In this document: positions 19,181-27,745 of the stretch, one piece after another
How the letters are laid out: each line of letters begins with the position of its first letter
Numbering within the stretch: the first letter of the stretch is position 1
Assembly (NCBI RefSeq): GCF_023740735.1
Contig: NZ_JAMRXH010000001.1
Location: forward strand, 248,001-312,000
Direction: 5' to 3'
Length of the DNA: 64,000 nucleotides
Origin: Nocardia sp. CDC159
GTDB taxonomy: Bacteria; Actinomycetota; Actinomycetes; Mycobacteriales; Mycobacteriaceae
Program-made: the position numbers and the translations under genes
Notes under the pieces: model-generated
Database searches by the model: none
Told to the model about the DNA's origin: nothing
Seen by the model: only the letters and a program-made list of their open reading frames with translations

Positions 19181-19954
19181 TCACCCAGCGGGCACGGTGT
19201 CCGTCAGCCGCGCGATCACACCCGCGACGCCGCTGTCGATCAGCTCGTCGTCGGAGGTGAGCTGCCCGAAGGTGACCTCGTGCCAAGGCCCCAGCCGGTG
19301 CCACACCAGCGCGCGCTCCCGCTGGGCATCGGTCACGCCGTAGCTCGCGGCCAGCGCCTGCCGAAACGCGGGCGGCGTACCGTACAGCGCCCAGGCCAGA
19401 TCGATGGCGCTGTCGCCGATCTGCGCATCACCGAAATCGATGATGCCGGTGAGCCCGTCGGCGTCGGCCAGGATGTGCTCGGGCCCCAGATCGCCGTGCA
19501 CCACGGTATCGGCCGGTAGCTCCGCGACGGTGTCCAGCAGTTCCAGCGCACGCGGCCGGATATCGCTGGGTAGCAGCGGAACCACCCGGTCACGGAATTC
19601 CTCGACGTCCGCCGCCCGGTTCGCGCGCGTGCGTTCCGCCGACGACAGCCCGTGTCGCAGCGCCTCACCGACCGGACAATCGTGCAGTGCGCGCAGAAAT
19701 GCACCGAGTGCCATTCCATGGGCCGCCGTCGGCCCCGCCAGCGCGGCGCCCGCGATCATGCGGTGCCGCACCGCGAAAGGCTCACCGTCGATCGGCTCGG
19801 GAACGGGCACCGGCAGCGGAAGGCGCGGAGCCAGCCACGGCATGATCCGAGTTTCGCGCAGCAACTGCGGCACGATCTCCGCCCGCTGCGCCCGCCGCCA
19901 CACCCAGCCGTCGACCAGCGTCGCCACGCTGTCCCAACCTCTTCCGATTTCCAC
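19181..19954 (-). CDS. Aminoglycoside-phosphotransferase-fold (APH) kinase
   Basis: 257 residues. The Brenner motif is VVHGDLGPEHIL (His153, Asp155) and the Mg-binding loop is IIDFGDAQIG (Asp173). The residue that is usually Asn in HGDxxxxN is His160, a variation I recall from actinobacterial members. The N-lobe contains VDGWVWRRAQR and LLRETRIMPWL. The substrate could be a small alcohol, an antibiotic or a metabolite; the family alone does not say. GTG 19954 is the only sensible start. There are no resistance genes nearby, so a housekeeping role is at least as likely. Confidence 0.8.
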   Translation of the reverse strand: MEIGRGWDSVATLVDGWVWRRAQRAEIVPQLLRETRIMPWLAPRLPLPVPVPEPIDGEPFAVRHRMIAGAALAGPTAAHGMALGAFLRALHDCPVGEALRHGLSSAERTRANRAADVEEFRDRVVPLLPSDIRPRALELLDTVAELPADTVVHGDLGPEHILADADGLTGIIDFGDAQIGDSAIDLAWALYGTPPAFRQALAASYGVTDAQRERALVWHRLGPWHEVTFGQLTSDDELIDSGVAGVIARLTDTVPAG

Positions 19955-20075
19955 GGACCGGACGGTAGGTCACGAACCCCACCCGCCGCCACCGGAATTC
20001 CCTGCCGCGGGTCGCCCACCGGCCGAGCAGAAACGCCCCGCGGTGGCATCCCACGCACCTTCGCATCGCACGCAC

Positions 20076-21161
20076 TTATGGGACGACAGGCGGCACGGGA
20101 TGCCGGGTCGGCAGCATGAGAATGCCCAGCAACCACCCGAGCAGTCCGGCCATGATCGGCACGCCCACCCACAGCTCGACCGCCGAGGGCACCTGCCCGG
20201 CTGCCGCCGAGGCGATGCCGATATACAGCGACCAGGTGAAAAACGCCGCGGCGCACGAGAATCCCCAGTACGCCCCGGGCCGGGCCGCGAACGGATCCAG
20301 ACACAGGATCAGCAGATCCACCCCGACCGCGGCGATCGCGAACGCGACCAGCACGCTGACATTGTCCCCGCCGGTCTCGGCCCCCGACACCGCGACCACC
20401 GGCAGCATCGTCAGCGCCGCCGCGCCGAACGGCAGCCGCCACCGCCGCGCCAGGAACAGCAGCGGCAGCAGCAATACCGCCGCGGTGAGCACCAGCGCCG
20501 CCGCGAGCTCGCGCGCCGCACCGTCCTCCGGTCGCGACAGCGCCTCCACGATGCGCACGGCGGAATAGGTGATCGCATTGCCGTAGCCCACCATGACCAT
20601 CACCAGCGCCGCGGCCAGCCCCATCGTCAGCAGCGCCGGCCACAGCAACCGCAGCGGCGGCGCCTCCCCCACGTCCGCGCGGCCCATGGCCGAGCGCACC
20701 GGCGAGGTGACCAGCACCAGCATCGACAGGGCGAGCCCGAGATGTCCGGGAGAGAACAGGATTCCGATGCCGCCCTCCCCCTCGAACGCCGCATGCCACA
20801 CCACATCCACGACCGCCGACAGCGTGAAACCGGCCACCGCGACCACCGTCGACCGATAGCCCACCGGCACGGCCGCGAAGCCGCGCGCGCCGCCGCGGGC
20901 CCGTCGCCACACCAGCGCGAGCGTCCACCCCGCGAGCGCGGCGAATCCGCTGTCGAACACCAGATGCCAGGCGGCGAACAACGATCCGGGCTCCGGCACC
21001 GCCGCATGCGCCCAACTCCCGAGCGCCAAGCCGGTGACCAGCCACAGCGAGGCGAGCGCGGTCACCGCGTCGTCGAGCGCGGACGCGGGTAGCCCGCCGC
21101 GGCGCGGATCGCCCAGCACCGCCAGCATCCTGGTCCCCACGCCCGTTGCACTCACCGGCAT
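20076..21161 (-). CDS. Polytopic membrane protein of unknown function, 361 aa
   Basis: About nine to ten hydrophobic segments, beginning after a short cytosolic N-terminus (MPVSATGVGTRMLAVLGDPR). Polar and charged residues inside the membrane part include VVDVVWHAAFEGEGG and SPGHLGLALSM (two conserved-looking histidines) and GYGNAITYSAVRIVEAL. These suggest a metal or heme site or proton handling, but I cannot assign a family. Upstream (21162-21226) there is only a short gap to the PPOX gene on the same strand; cotranscription is possible. Confidence 0.65.
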   Translation of the reverse strand: MPVSATGVGTRMLAVLGDPRRGGLPASALDDAVTALASLWLVTGLALGSWAHAAVPEPGSLFAAWHLVFDSGFAALAGWTLALVWRRARGGARGFAAVPVGYRSTVVAVAGFTLSAVVDVVWHAAFEGEGGIGILFSPGHLGLALSMLVLVTSPVRSAMGRADVGEAPPLRLLWPALLTMGLAAALVMVMVGYGNAITYSAVRIVEALSRPEDGAARELAAALVLTAAVLLLPLLFLARRWRLPFGAAALTMLPVVAVSGAETGGDNVSVLVAFAIAAVGVDLLILCLDPFAARPGAYWGFSCAAAFFTWSLYIGIASAAAGQVPSAVELWVGVPIMAGLLGWLLGILMLPTRHPVPPVVP

Positions 21162-21226
21162 GACGGTACCGAGTGAGTCAGCTCACCGCATCCGAGTGAA
21201 GTCGCGTCTTGGCGTGTCGAATTCGC

Positions 21227-21649
21227 CTACAGCGCGCCCAAATCGGCCGAGTACCAATGCTCGGGCCGCATAGCCACCACGACCTGCTCGCCGAGCTCGG
21301 CGGCGACCCGCAGATACGCCTCGACCTTCTCCTCGGGCAGATACCGCCGCACCATGTGCAGGTGCTGCTCGTCGGTGGCCGGAGTGATCCGGGTGACCGG
21401 ACCCTCCACGTTCACATACCGCACCGACGGCTCCTGCCGCTCGGCCATGATGCCGAACCGGCCCGCGGCCTTGATCAATTCGATCTTCTTCGACTCGGCC
21501 CCGGTCAGCAGCCACAGCTCACCGCCCGGCTCGTAGTCGTACCAGACCGGGACGGTCAGCGGTGCCCGCCCGGGCCCGGCATCGACCGCCAGCGCGCCGA
21601 TATGGGGTTCGGCCAAGAACTGCTCGCGCTCCTGCGCACTCAGTGCCAT
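21227..21649 (-). CDS. PPOX-class split-barrel flavin/F420-binding protein
   Basis: 140 residues with the pyridoxamine-5'-phosphate-oxidase-like split barrel: FLAEPHIGALAVDAGPGRAP, VPVWYDYEPGGELWLLTG, and SVRYVNVEGPVTRI. Actinobacterial members bind F420, FMN or heme and act as reductases or as small-molecule binding proteins. There are no cysteine or heme-binding hallmarks. The ATG at 21649 gives the normal N-terminus (MALSAQEREQFLAEP). The gene diverges from the four-gene PLP operon across 118 bp, so a shared promoter region is possible. Confidence 0.8.
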   Translation of the reverse strand: MALSAQEREQFLAEPHIGALAVDAGPGRAPLTVPVWYDYEPGGELWLLTGAESKKIELIKAAGRFGIMAERQEPSVRYVNVEGPVTRITPATDEQHLHMVRRYLPEEKVEAYLRVAAELGEQVVVAMRPEHWYSADLGAL

Positions 21650-21767
21650 GGTGATCAACTTACCAAGAGATCGACCAAACCCGTTGTAGGCGAGAACCTT
21701 CGGACCGGTCGTCGGAAAGTGCGTATCGTGGTGGAGTCGGAGCGTACGACCCGAAGGGAGCGTCGCG

Positions 21768-22091
21768 TTGCGGTCACCTGCGTCTTTGCCGGTCCTTCCT
21801 CGGTCTGCGGCCGCCTCCGACCGACCCTTCGATCCGGCGCGGATCCGCGAGCTGTTCCTCGCCGTCGCCGAGTTCCATCGCGCGAGCGCCTCGACCACGC
21901 ACAGGCCGCTGCCGGTGATCGAGGCGGCCGACCGCCCCCACCCCGGCCGCGCCGCCGATGCCGGACGCGGCGTCCACCGGTGGGCCGCCGACGCGGATTC
22001 GGTGCGGGTGCGCACCCACGTCCACACCACCGGCGACGATATCGACCGGTTCGTTCGATGTGTCGCCTCGATCGCCTCGGAGGTCCGATGA
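21768..22091 (+). CDS. Stand-alone C-terminal fragment of a class V aminotransferase (107 aa)
   Basis: TTG 21768 follows AAGGGAG at ideal spacing and is limited upstream by an in-frame stop at 21687, so no N-terminal PLP domain is attached. The end of the protein, VRVRTHVHTTGDDIDRFVRC, resembles the C-terminal small-domain strand and helix of class V aminotransferases and cysteine desulfurases (the RVSPHxYNTxxDIDR pattern). Before it, DPARIRELFLAVAEFHRASA is helical and a His/Pro-rich linker follows. The TGA overlaps the next ATG (ATGA). It could be a split subunit, a decayed remnant kept for coupling, or a new small protein. The family link is a moderate-confidence pattern match. Confidence 0.5.
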   Translation: MRSPASLPVLPRSAAASDRPFDPARIRELFLAVAEFHRASASTTHRPLPVIEAADRPHPGRAADAGRGVHRWAADADSVRVRTHVHTTGDDIDRFVRCVASIASEVR

Positions 22092-23353
22092 GCTCCCCCA
22101 GCTACGACCGGCGCGCCGCCTCCCGGGTGCTCGCCGGACTGGCCCGGCCCGGCCTGTTCGCCGAGCTGCCGCCCGCGCGACCCGCGCGCATCGAATACAC
22201 CTGCGCGGTGGTGCGTTCCGAGCCGAACAGTCATCTGACCCTGTCGCAGCGGCTGTATCTGGAACGGTTCATGCGGCCGTGCCGCCCCGATCAGGTCACC
22301 AGCGCCACCCATCGCATCGCCTGGACCGATTCCGATGGCATTCCCAATACCGGCTTCCACCACTCCGGCGGACTGGGGCCGATCGTGCCGATCGCCGCCC
22401 GCGAGACCGTGCTGGCGCTGTGGCATGCGCTGAAGTCGAATCAGGCACTGGCCGAACGCATTTCGATGGTCGGCCCGCGCGATCGCGCGATCCTGGTCGC
22501 GACCACCACCGATCACGAACCGATCGAGATCTTCCGGGTCGGCATCGAGGCCACCGGCCGGGCGCTGGCCCAGCACGCGCTGCTGGCGCGCTGGACGCCG
22601 TACCGCACGCCCGCCGAATTCGCCTGCGGCATGCGCGATTCCGGGATCTTCTCGGCCGTGGCCACCCGCTGGTACTGGGAACTGCAGGCCTCGACCTATC
22701 GGCGCGGCATGATCCCGGTGCGGTTCGCGGTGCAGCCCGACGGGACCGTCCGCTACACCGCCGACACGGTCGCGACGCTGCGCGCGATGAAGGACGCCAC
22801 CATCGACGACGCGCACACCGTCATGCGCCGCGCCACCAGGCACGAGGGCCTGTCGGTGGAGGCGGCCATCGCCCGCTACCACGAGGAGCTCGATCTGATC
22901 TCGCGCCAGTACGCGTTGCTGCCGCCGGGCACCCGCCCGGCCTGTCTGGCCGCCATGCCGCATCAGGTCGACGGCGGGCACTACAGCATCCTGCCGGTGG
23001 TGGTCGATCGGTTCGTCGAGACGTTCACCGCGATCGCCGACCGACTCACCGTCGCCGAGGTGCCCGGCGACAGCGCCGACGAGACCAGTGCGCCCGCGGC
23101 CGAGGATCGGGTGTTCTATGTCCCGGACATGAACTGCAAACACTGCGTGCACACCATCACCGGCGTGCTGGAGTCGATGCAGATCCGGGTGCACGACATC
23201 GACCTGATCAGCAAGCGCGTGGTCGCCGAGTTCCGCAGCCCGCGCAATCGCCATCGCGCCTTCGAGGCGCTGCGCGACGGCGGCTACAACCCGGTCTCGG
23301 TACGCCCGGCCACGACTCCGGACGAGCCGCAGCCCACGGAAACGGCCGTATGA
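22088..23353 (+). CDS. Unrecognised domain fused to C-terminal heavy-metal-associated (HMA) domain
   Basis: 421 residues. Residues 1-330 form a soluble alpha/beta-looking domain I cannot assign. Notable stretches are TCAVVRSEPNSHLTLSQRLY, NTGFHHSGGLGPIVPIA (residues about 87-103), AILVATTTDHEPIEIFRVGI, ATRWYWELQASTYRRG and YHEELDLISRQYALLPPG. After an acidic linker, residues 342-405 form an HMA ferredoxin-like domain with the copper/zinc loop MNCKHC (Cys350, Cys353), VHDIDLISKRVVAEF and FEALRDGGYNPVSV. Such domains carry Cu(I), Zn(II) or related soft metals. It overlaps both neighbours by 4 nt, so it is made in fixed ratio with the PLP enzymes. Confidence 0.7.
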   Translation: MSSPSYDRRAASRVLAGLARPGLFAELPPARPARIEYTCAVVRSEPNSHLTLSQRLYLERFMRPCRPDQVTSATHRIAWTDSDGIPNTGFHHSGGLGPIVPIAARETVLALWHALKSNQALAERISMVGPRDRAILVATTTDHEPIEIFRVGIEATGRALAQHALLARWTPYRTPAEFACGMRDSGIFSAVATRWYWELQASTYRRGMIPVRFAVQPDGTVRYTADTVATLRAMKDATIDDAHTVMRRATRHEGLSVEAAIARYHEELDLISRQYALLPPGTRPACLAAMPHQVDGGHYSILPVVVDRFVETFTAIADRLTVAEVPGDSADETSAPAAEDRVFYVPDMNCKHCVHTITGVLESMQIRVHDIDLISKRVVAEFRSPRNRHRAFEALRDGGYNPVSVRPATTPDEPQPTETAV

Positions 23354-24783
23354 CCGACGTGCCGCCCGCGCTACCGGCGAAGATCGATCCGCTGGTGCGC
23401 GCGTTCCTCGACACCCCCGACGCGGTCGATCGGGCGCTGCGCAGGTTCGGCTCGCCCGCGCACCTGGTGTTCCCCCAGGTCTTCGACGACAATCTGGCGC
23501 GGTTGCGCGCCGTACTCGATCTGCACCTGTCGCGGTACCGAATCTGCTACGCGCACAAGGTGAATCGCTCGCGCGCGTTACTGCGCGCGGCCGAGCACGC
23601 CGGGATCTCGGTCGACGCGGCCTCGCCGCGGGAGCTGGCGGCCGCGCGGGAGGTGGGGTTCGGACCGGAGCGCATCGAGGTGACCGGGCCCAAGGGCGAG
23701 CGGTTCCTGCGGGAACTGGCCGAGGCGGGGGTGACGGTCAATGTCGACAATGTGTGGGAGCTGCGGCGGCTGGCCGAACTCGCGCCGGGGGGCGGGCAGG
23801 TGCCCGTCCTGCTGCGCGTCTCGGGATTCCCGGCGAGCGCGCTGAGCCGATTCGGCATCGCGCTCGCCGAGGCGGAGCAGGCACTGGCGATCGCGGCGGC
23901 GCATCGCGACCGGATCGAGCTGCGCGGCTTCGCCTTTCATCTCGACTCCGGCGAGCCAGCCGAGCGGGTGCGCGCGGTGCAGGAGTGCCTGGGGCTGGTG
24001 GAGCGCGCCTACGGCCACGGGCTGGCGCCCACGGTCATCGATATCGGCGGCGGCTTTCGGCAGGTGTTCACCGCCGACGCCGACCGCTTCGACGGCTACG
24101 TGGCGGCGCTGCGCGCGGCGCTGCTGGGCCGCGGCGAGCCGATGACCTGGGGCGCCAACACCTTCGGCTTCCATATCGACGACACCGGCGTGCACGGCAC
24201 ACCGGTGTTCCACAAGTACGCCAATACCGTGCCCGCCGCCCGCATGCTCGCCGATCTGCTCACCGCGCCGCTGGACGCGCACGGCGGACGCACGGTCGCG
24301 CAGGTCGCCGAGGAGAACCTGCTCGAGCTGTGGCTCGAGCCCGGCAAATCGCTGGTCGACCACGCCGGAATCACCGTGGCCCGGGTGGAATTCGTGAAAC
24401 GGGCCGCCGACGGGAGCGTGCTGGTCAATCTGGACCTCAGCCGCGACACCGTCACCCCGGCCGATCAGGAGGTGATGGTGGATCCGGTGCTGCTGCCCCG
24501 CGCCGGGGCGGGCGAGTGCGACGATGCGCCGGTGGGGGTGTTCTTCGCCGGGCGGTTGTGCCTCGAGCGCGACATGATCACCAATCACAAGGTGTGGCTG
24601 GCGCACTGCCCGCGGCCTGGTGACCCGGTGGTGTTCGCGAATACGGCCGGCTATCACTCGGATCTGTCGGCGGCCGCCGCATCCATGCATCCGCTGCCGC
24701 CCAAGCTCGCCGTGACGCGGCATGCGGGCGAATTCCGGGTATGCCGCGACGGCGAGTACGAGCCGGCGCTGGTGAGGCCCTGA
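23350..24783 (+). CDS. Y4yA-like / diaminopimelate-decarboxylase-fold PLP enzyme (fold type III)
   Basis: 477 residues. An alanine-racemase-like barrel carries the PLP lysine in ICYAHKVNRSRALL (about residue 65). SVDAASPRELAAAREVGF follows, then the phosphate-binding glycine run VIDIGGGFRQVF, and LELWLEPGKSLVDHAG, the conserved EPG. The C-terminal beta domain has FAGRLCLERDMITNHKVWL and FANTAGYHSD, where LCLERDM replaces the CxSxD motif of true decarboxylases. Members of this group decarboxylate or otherwise process D/L-amino acids. The Y4yA type, named from a Rhizobium symbiotic gene, has no settled activity that I know of. It starts inside the previous gene (ATGA) and ends one base into the next. 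Confidence 0.75.
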   Translation: MTDVPPALPAKIDPLVRAFLDTPDAVDRALRRFGSPAHLVFPQVFDDNLARLRAVLDLHLSRYRICYAHKVNRSRALLRAAEHAGISVDAASPRELAAAREVGFGPERIEVTGPKGERFLRELAEAGVTVNVDNVWELRRLAELAPGGGQVPVLLRVSGFPASALSRFGIALAEAEQALAIAAAHRDRIELRGFAFHLDSGEPAERVRAVQECLGLVERAYGHGLAPTVIDIGGGFRQVFTADADRFDGYVAALRAALLGRGEPMTWGANTFGFHIDDTGVHGTPVFHKYANTVPAARMLADLLTAPLDAHGGRTVAQVAEENLLELWLEPGKSLVDHAGITVARVEFVKRAADGSVLVNLDLSRDTVTPADQEVMVDPVLLPRAGAGECDDAPVGVFFAGRLCLERDMITNHKVWLAHCPRPGDPVVFANTAGYHSDLSAAAASMHPLPPKLAVTRHAGEFRVCRDGEYEPALVRP

Positions 24784-26129
24784 TGCGCTACGACCACATC
24801 ACCGATCTGATCGGCAACACCCCGCTGCTGCGACTGGATCCGGCCGTGCACGGGCTGGCCGAGGTCGAGCTGTACGCGAAACTCGAGTTCTACAATCCGT
24901 TCGGATCGGTGAAGGACCGGGTGGCGTGGGGCATGGTCCGCGACGAGATCGACGAGATCGCCGCGCGCGGACAGCATTTCATCGAGGCGTCGAGCGGGAA
25001 CACGGCCAAGGCGCTGCGGATTCTGGGCGCCGTGCGGGGCATCGGACTGCGGGCGGTCACCAATCGGATCAAGGTGGCCGAGGTGCGCGAGCTGCTGGAG
25101 CTGTTCGGCGCCGAGATCGAGGAGCTGCCCGGGCTGTCGGAGTGCCCGGACCCCACCACCCCCAACGACGTGTCCTCGGTGATCGAGGCGGCGATGGCCA
25201 AGAACCCCGGTGCGTATCACCATCCCTCGCAGTACACCAACGAGAAGAATATCGAGGCGCACTATCACGGCACCGGCCGCGAGATCCACGAGGACCTGTC
25301 CCGCGACGGCATCACCCGGATCGATTACCTGATCGGCGGATTGGGCACCACCGGATCGACCCGGGGCGCGGCCACATATCTGCGCAAACACCATCCGGAA
25401 TTGCGGACCATCGCGGTCGTGTCGGAGCGATCGGATTTCATCCCCGGCATCCGCTCGGAGACCGAGATGTGGGATGTCGGCCTGTTCCAGCCCGATTTCT
25501 ACGACCGCATCGTGACCGTCGATTCCGCGCGCGCCATCGAGGCCACCCTGGACCTGACCCTGCGCCACGGCGTCCTGGCCGGCCCGACCAGCGGCGCGAG
25601 CTACGCCGCGGCCGTCGACCTGCTCGGCGCCCCCGAGCTCCCGCCCATCGACGCCGAGCGCCCCCTCGTCGCGGTGGTCATCGTCTGCGACCGCATCGAG
25701 CCGTACGTGTCCTATCTCAAGAAACGCCGCCCGGACCTGTTCGGCCGCACCGCAACCCACACACCCACCCCCACCCCCGAGGAACTCGCCGCCGTCCCCG
25801 CCCTGCCCCCCGACGACCTCCCCACCCTGGACTCCCCCATCATCGTCGACACCCGCGGCGCCATGGCCTACCGCATCGGCCACGTCCCCGGCGCCATCAA
25901 CATCCGCGACGACCATCTCGACGACATGCTCACCCACGGCATGCCCTTCCCCCGCACCCGCCCCCTCGTCTTCGTCTGCCCCATCGGCGAGAACTCCCGC
26001 CGCTTCGCCGCCCTGGCCCGCCGCGCGGGCCACGAGGCCACCACCCTCGCCGGAGGGATCCTCGCCTGGCGAGATGCGGGCAAACCGTTGGAGTCCCACC
26101 CGATTCCACCTGGCCCGCCCACCAGCTGA
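24783..26129 (+). CDS. Cysteine-synthase-like PLP enzyme (fold type II) fused to rhodanese
   Basis: 448 residues. The N-terminal ~320 residues follow CysK/SbnA/cystathionine-beta-synthase enzymes: LIGNTPLLRLDP, the PLP lysine in FYNPFGSVKDRVAW, ASSGNTAKAL, the phosphate loop GGLGTTGSTRG and GPTSGASYAAAV. The C-terminal ~100 residues are a rhodanese: IIVDTRGAMAYRIGHVPGAI and the active loop CPIGENSRR, whose cysteine could carry a persulfide. The first domain would catalyse beta-replacement on a serine derivative, as SbnA does to make diaminopropionate precursors. The second may supply or remove sulfur. It is the last gene of the operon (TGATG junction with the previous gene). The product is unknown. 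Confidence 0.82.
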   Translation: MRYDHITDLIGNTPLLRLDPAVHGLAEVELYAKLEFYNPFGSVKDRVAWGMVRDEIDEIAARGQHFIEASSGNTAKALRILGAVRGIGLRAVTNRIKVAEVRELLELFGAEIEELPGLSECPDPTTPNDVSSVIEAAMAKNPGAYHHPSQYTNEKNIEAHYHGTGREIHEDLSRDGITRIDYLIGGLGTTGSTRGAATYLRKHHPELRTIAVVSERSDFIPGIRSETEMWDVGLFQPDFYDRIVTVDSARAIEATLDLTLRHGVLAGPTSGASYAAAVDLLGAPELPPIDAERPLVAVVIVCDRIEPYVSYLKKRRPDLFGRTATHTPTPTPEELAAVPALPPDDLPTLDSPIIVDTRGAMAYRIGHVPGAINIRDDHLDDMLTHGMPFPRTRPLVFVCPIGENSRRFAALARRAGHEATTLAGGILAWRDAGKPLESHPIPPGPPTS

Positions 26130-26239
26130 CCGCTACCTCTCACCGAGTCCACGGCCCGAATCGGCCGCGGCGGAACATCTTCGTGCACGACCCGTCCGGG
26201 CGAGTGTCACCGCACTGCGGGCCGAGCGCTGACACCTCG

Positions 26240-27706
26240 CTACCGCGCCCGGCGCAGCGGCCCCGGTTGGCGGATGTGTTCGGTCATTGCCTCGGCGATG
26301 GGGGCGGGTGGGGGTGCGGCGGGGGTGGCTACGGTGCGGGCGTCGTGGGAGATGCGCATGAGCAGGGCGATGATGACGTAGTTGGCGAGCAGGGAGGAGC
26401 CGCCGTAGGACATGAAGGGGGTGGTGAGGCCGGTCAGGGGGATCAGTTTGGTGACGCCGCCGACGACCACGAACAGTTGCCAGCCGATGGAGAAGGCCAG
26501 GCCGCCGCCGAGGAGTTTGCCGAAGGCGTCGCGGGTGGCCAGGGCCGCGGTGAAGCCGCGGATGGTGATCACGGTGAACAGCAGCAGAACCGCGGTCAGG
26601 CCGAACAGGCCCAGTTCCTCGCCGATGGTGGCGATGATGAAGTCGGTCTTGGCGAAGGGCACCTCCTGCGGGCGGCCGCCGCCCAGGCCCGCACCCCACA
26701 GGCCGCCGGTGCCCAGTCCGAACAGGCCCTGGGCGATCTGATAGCCGTTGGTGTAGTAGGTCGCGAACGGGTCCTCCCACACCCGCACCCGCACCCGCAC
26801 GTGCGCGAACAGCTGATAGGCGATGACCGCGCCGATCGCGAACATGCCGACGCCGATGAACAGCCACGACGCCCGCCGCGTCGCGATGTACACCATCGCG
26901 AGCACGGTCCCGAACACCAGCAGCGAGAAGCCGAGGTTCTTCTCGTACACCAGCACCAGCACCGATACGAACGTCACCAGCAGCAGCGGCCCGAGATCGC
27001 GCAGTCGCGGCACGGTCATCCCGAGGAAGCGCTTGCCCGCCGTGCCGAACAGATCGCGGTTGTCGACCAGGAACGCGGCGATGAAGATCAGCAGCAGCAC
27101 CTTGGCGAATTCGCCGGGCTGAATCGAGAAGCCGTGGAACATGATCCAGCTCTTACCGCCGTTGACCTCGCTGAACCGCGACGGCAGCACCGCCGGGACG
27201 AGCAGCGCCACCAGGCCCGCCAGGCCACAGGTGTAGGCGTATTTCGCGGGCTGGCCGTGATTGCGCACCAGCGCCAGCAGCAGCGCGAACAGCGCGATGC
27301 CCGCGGCGGTCCAGATCAATTGGTGCGCCGCGTCCGAGGAGGGCGCGGCCTTGCCCGCCGCGGCGGCCGTGGCCGCCTCGGCGCGGTCTAGCCGATCGAT
27401 GAGCACCAGGCCGAGCCCGTTGAGCAGGATCACGCACGGCAGGATCACCGGATCGGCCTTGGGCGCCAGCACCCGCACCGCCAGATGGGCCAGCAGCGAC
27501 AGCACCGCGAACACCCCCAGCGCCCACTGCAGCGAACTCCCCTCACCCCCGCCGGCCGCCGCCGCCATCCCCAGTCCGGCCACCGCCACCAGCGCCACCG
27601 CCGCCACACACAACACCAGCTCGGTGCGCCGCGGTTTGGGCAGTCCGATCGGTCCCGATCCGGTGCCGATCGGGCCGGACGAGAAGCTCTCCCGAAACGC
27701 GCTCAC
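26240..27706 (-). CDS. RodA/FtsW-type SEDS glycosyltransferase (RodA paralogue)
   Basis: 488 residues with about twelve membrane segments, strongly reminiscent of actinobacterial RodA, the lipid II polymerase for elongation. The essential Asp355 (AKTDFIIATIGEELG) and Glu199 (FSIQPGEFAKV) are present. PLTGLTTPFMSYGGSSLLAN is the SEDS signature. The conserved DLG in the middle segment reads NLG here (Asn257, YEKNLGFSLL). No class B penicillin-binding protein gene is next to it, unlike the usual rodA-pbpA pair, so it may be a second copy. GTG 27706 (VSAFRESF) gives a normal N-terminus. The 139-bp gap to the divergent antiporter holds a strong hairpin. Confidence 0.85.
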   Translation of the reverse strand: MSAFRESFSSGPIGTGSGPIGLPKPRRTELVLCVAAVALVAVAGLGMAAAAGGGEGSSLQWALGVFAVLSLLAHLAVRVLAPKADPVILPCVILLNGLGLVLIDRLDRAEAATAAAAGKAAPSSDAAHQLIWTAAGIALFALLLALVRNHGQPAKYAYTCGLAGLVALLVPAVLPSRFSEVNGGKSWIMFHGFSIQPGEFAKVLLLIFIAAFLVDNRDLFGTAGKRFLGMTVPRLRDLGPLLLVTFVSVLVLVYEKNLGFSLLVFGTVLAMVYIATRRASWLFIGVGMFAIGAVIAYQLFAHVRVRVRVWEDPFATYYTNGYQIAQGLFGLGTGGLWGAGLGGGRPQEVPFAKTDFIIATIGEELGLFGLTAVLLLFTVITIRGFTAALATRDAFGKLLGGGLAFSIGWQLFVVVGGVTKLIPLTGLTTPFMSYGGSSLLANYVIIALLMRISHDARTVATPAAPPPAPIAEAMTEHIRQPGPLRRAR

Positions 27707-27745
27707 GCCAACCAGTATGTCTGGAAGGCCGCGATCAGCGTTTAT

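Noticed and set aside
21209..22087. In-frame N-terminal extension of the HMA protein
   Set aside because: It runs antisense through the PPOX gene and across the 21768 gene; the ATGA overlap at 22088 is a normal operon junction.
26152..26167. Terminator between the PLP-rhodanese and RodA-like genes
   Set aside because: CGGCC/GGCCG is only a 5-bp stem with a 6-nt loop, too weak to call in this composition.
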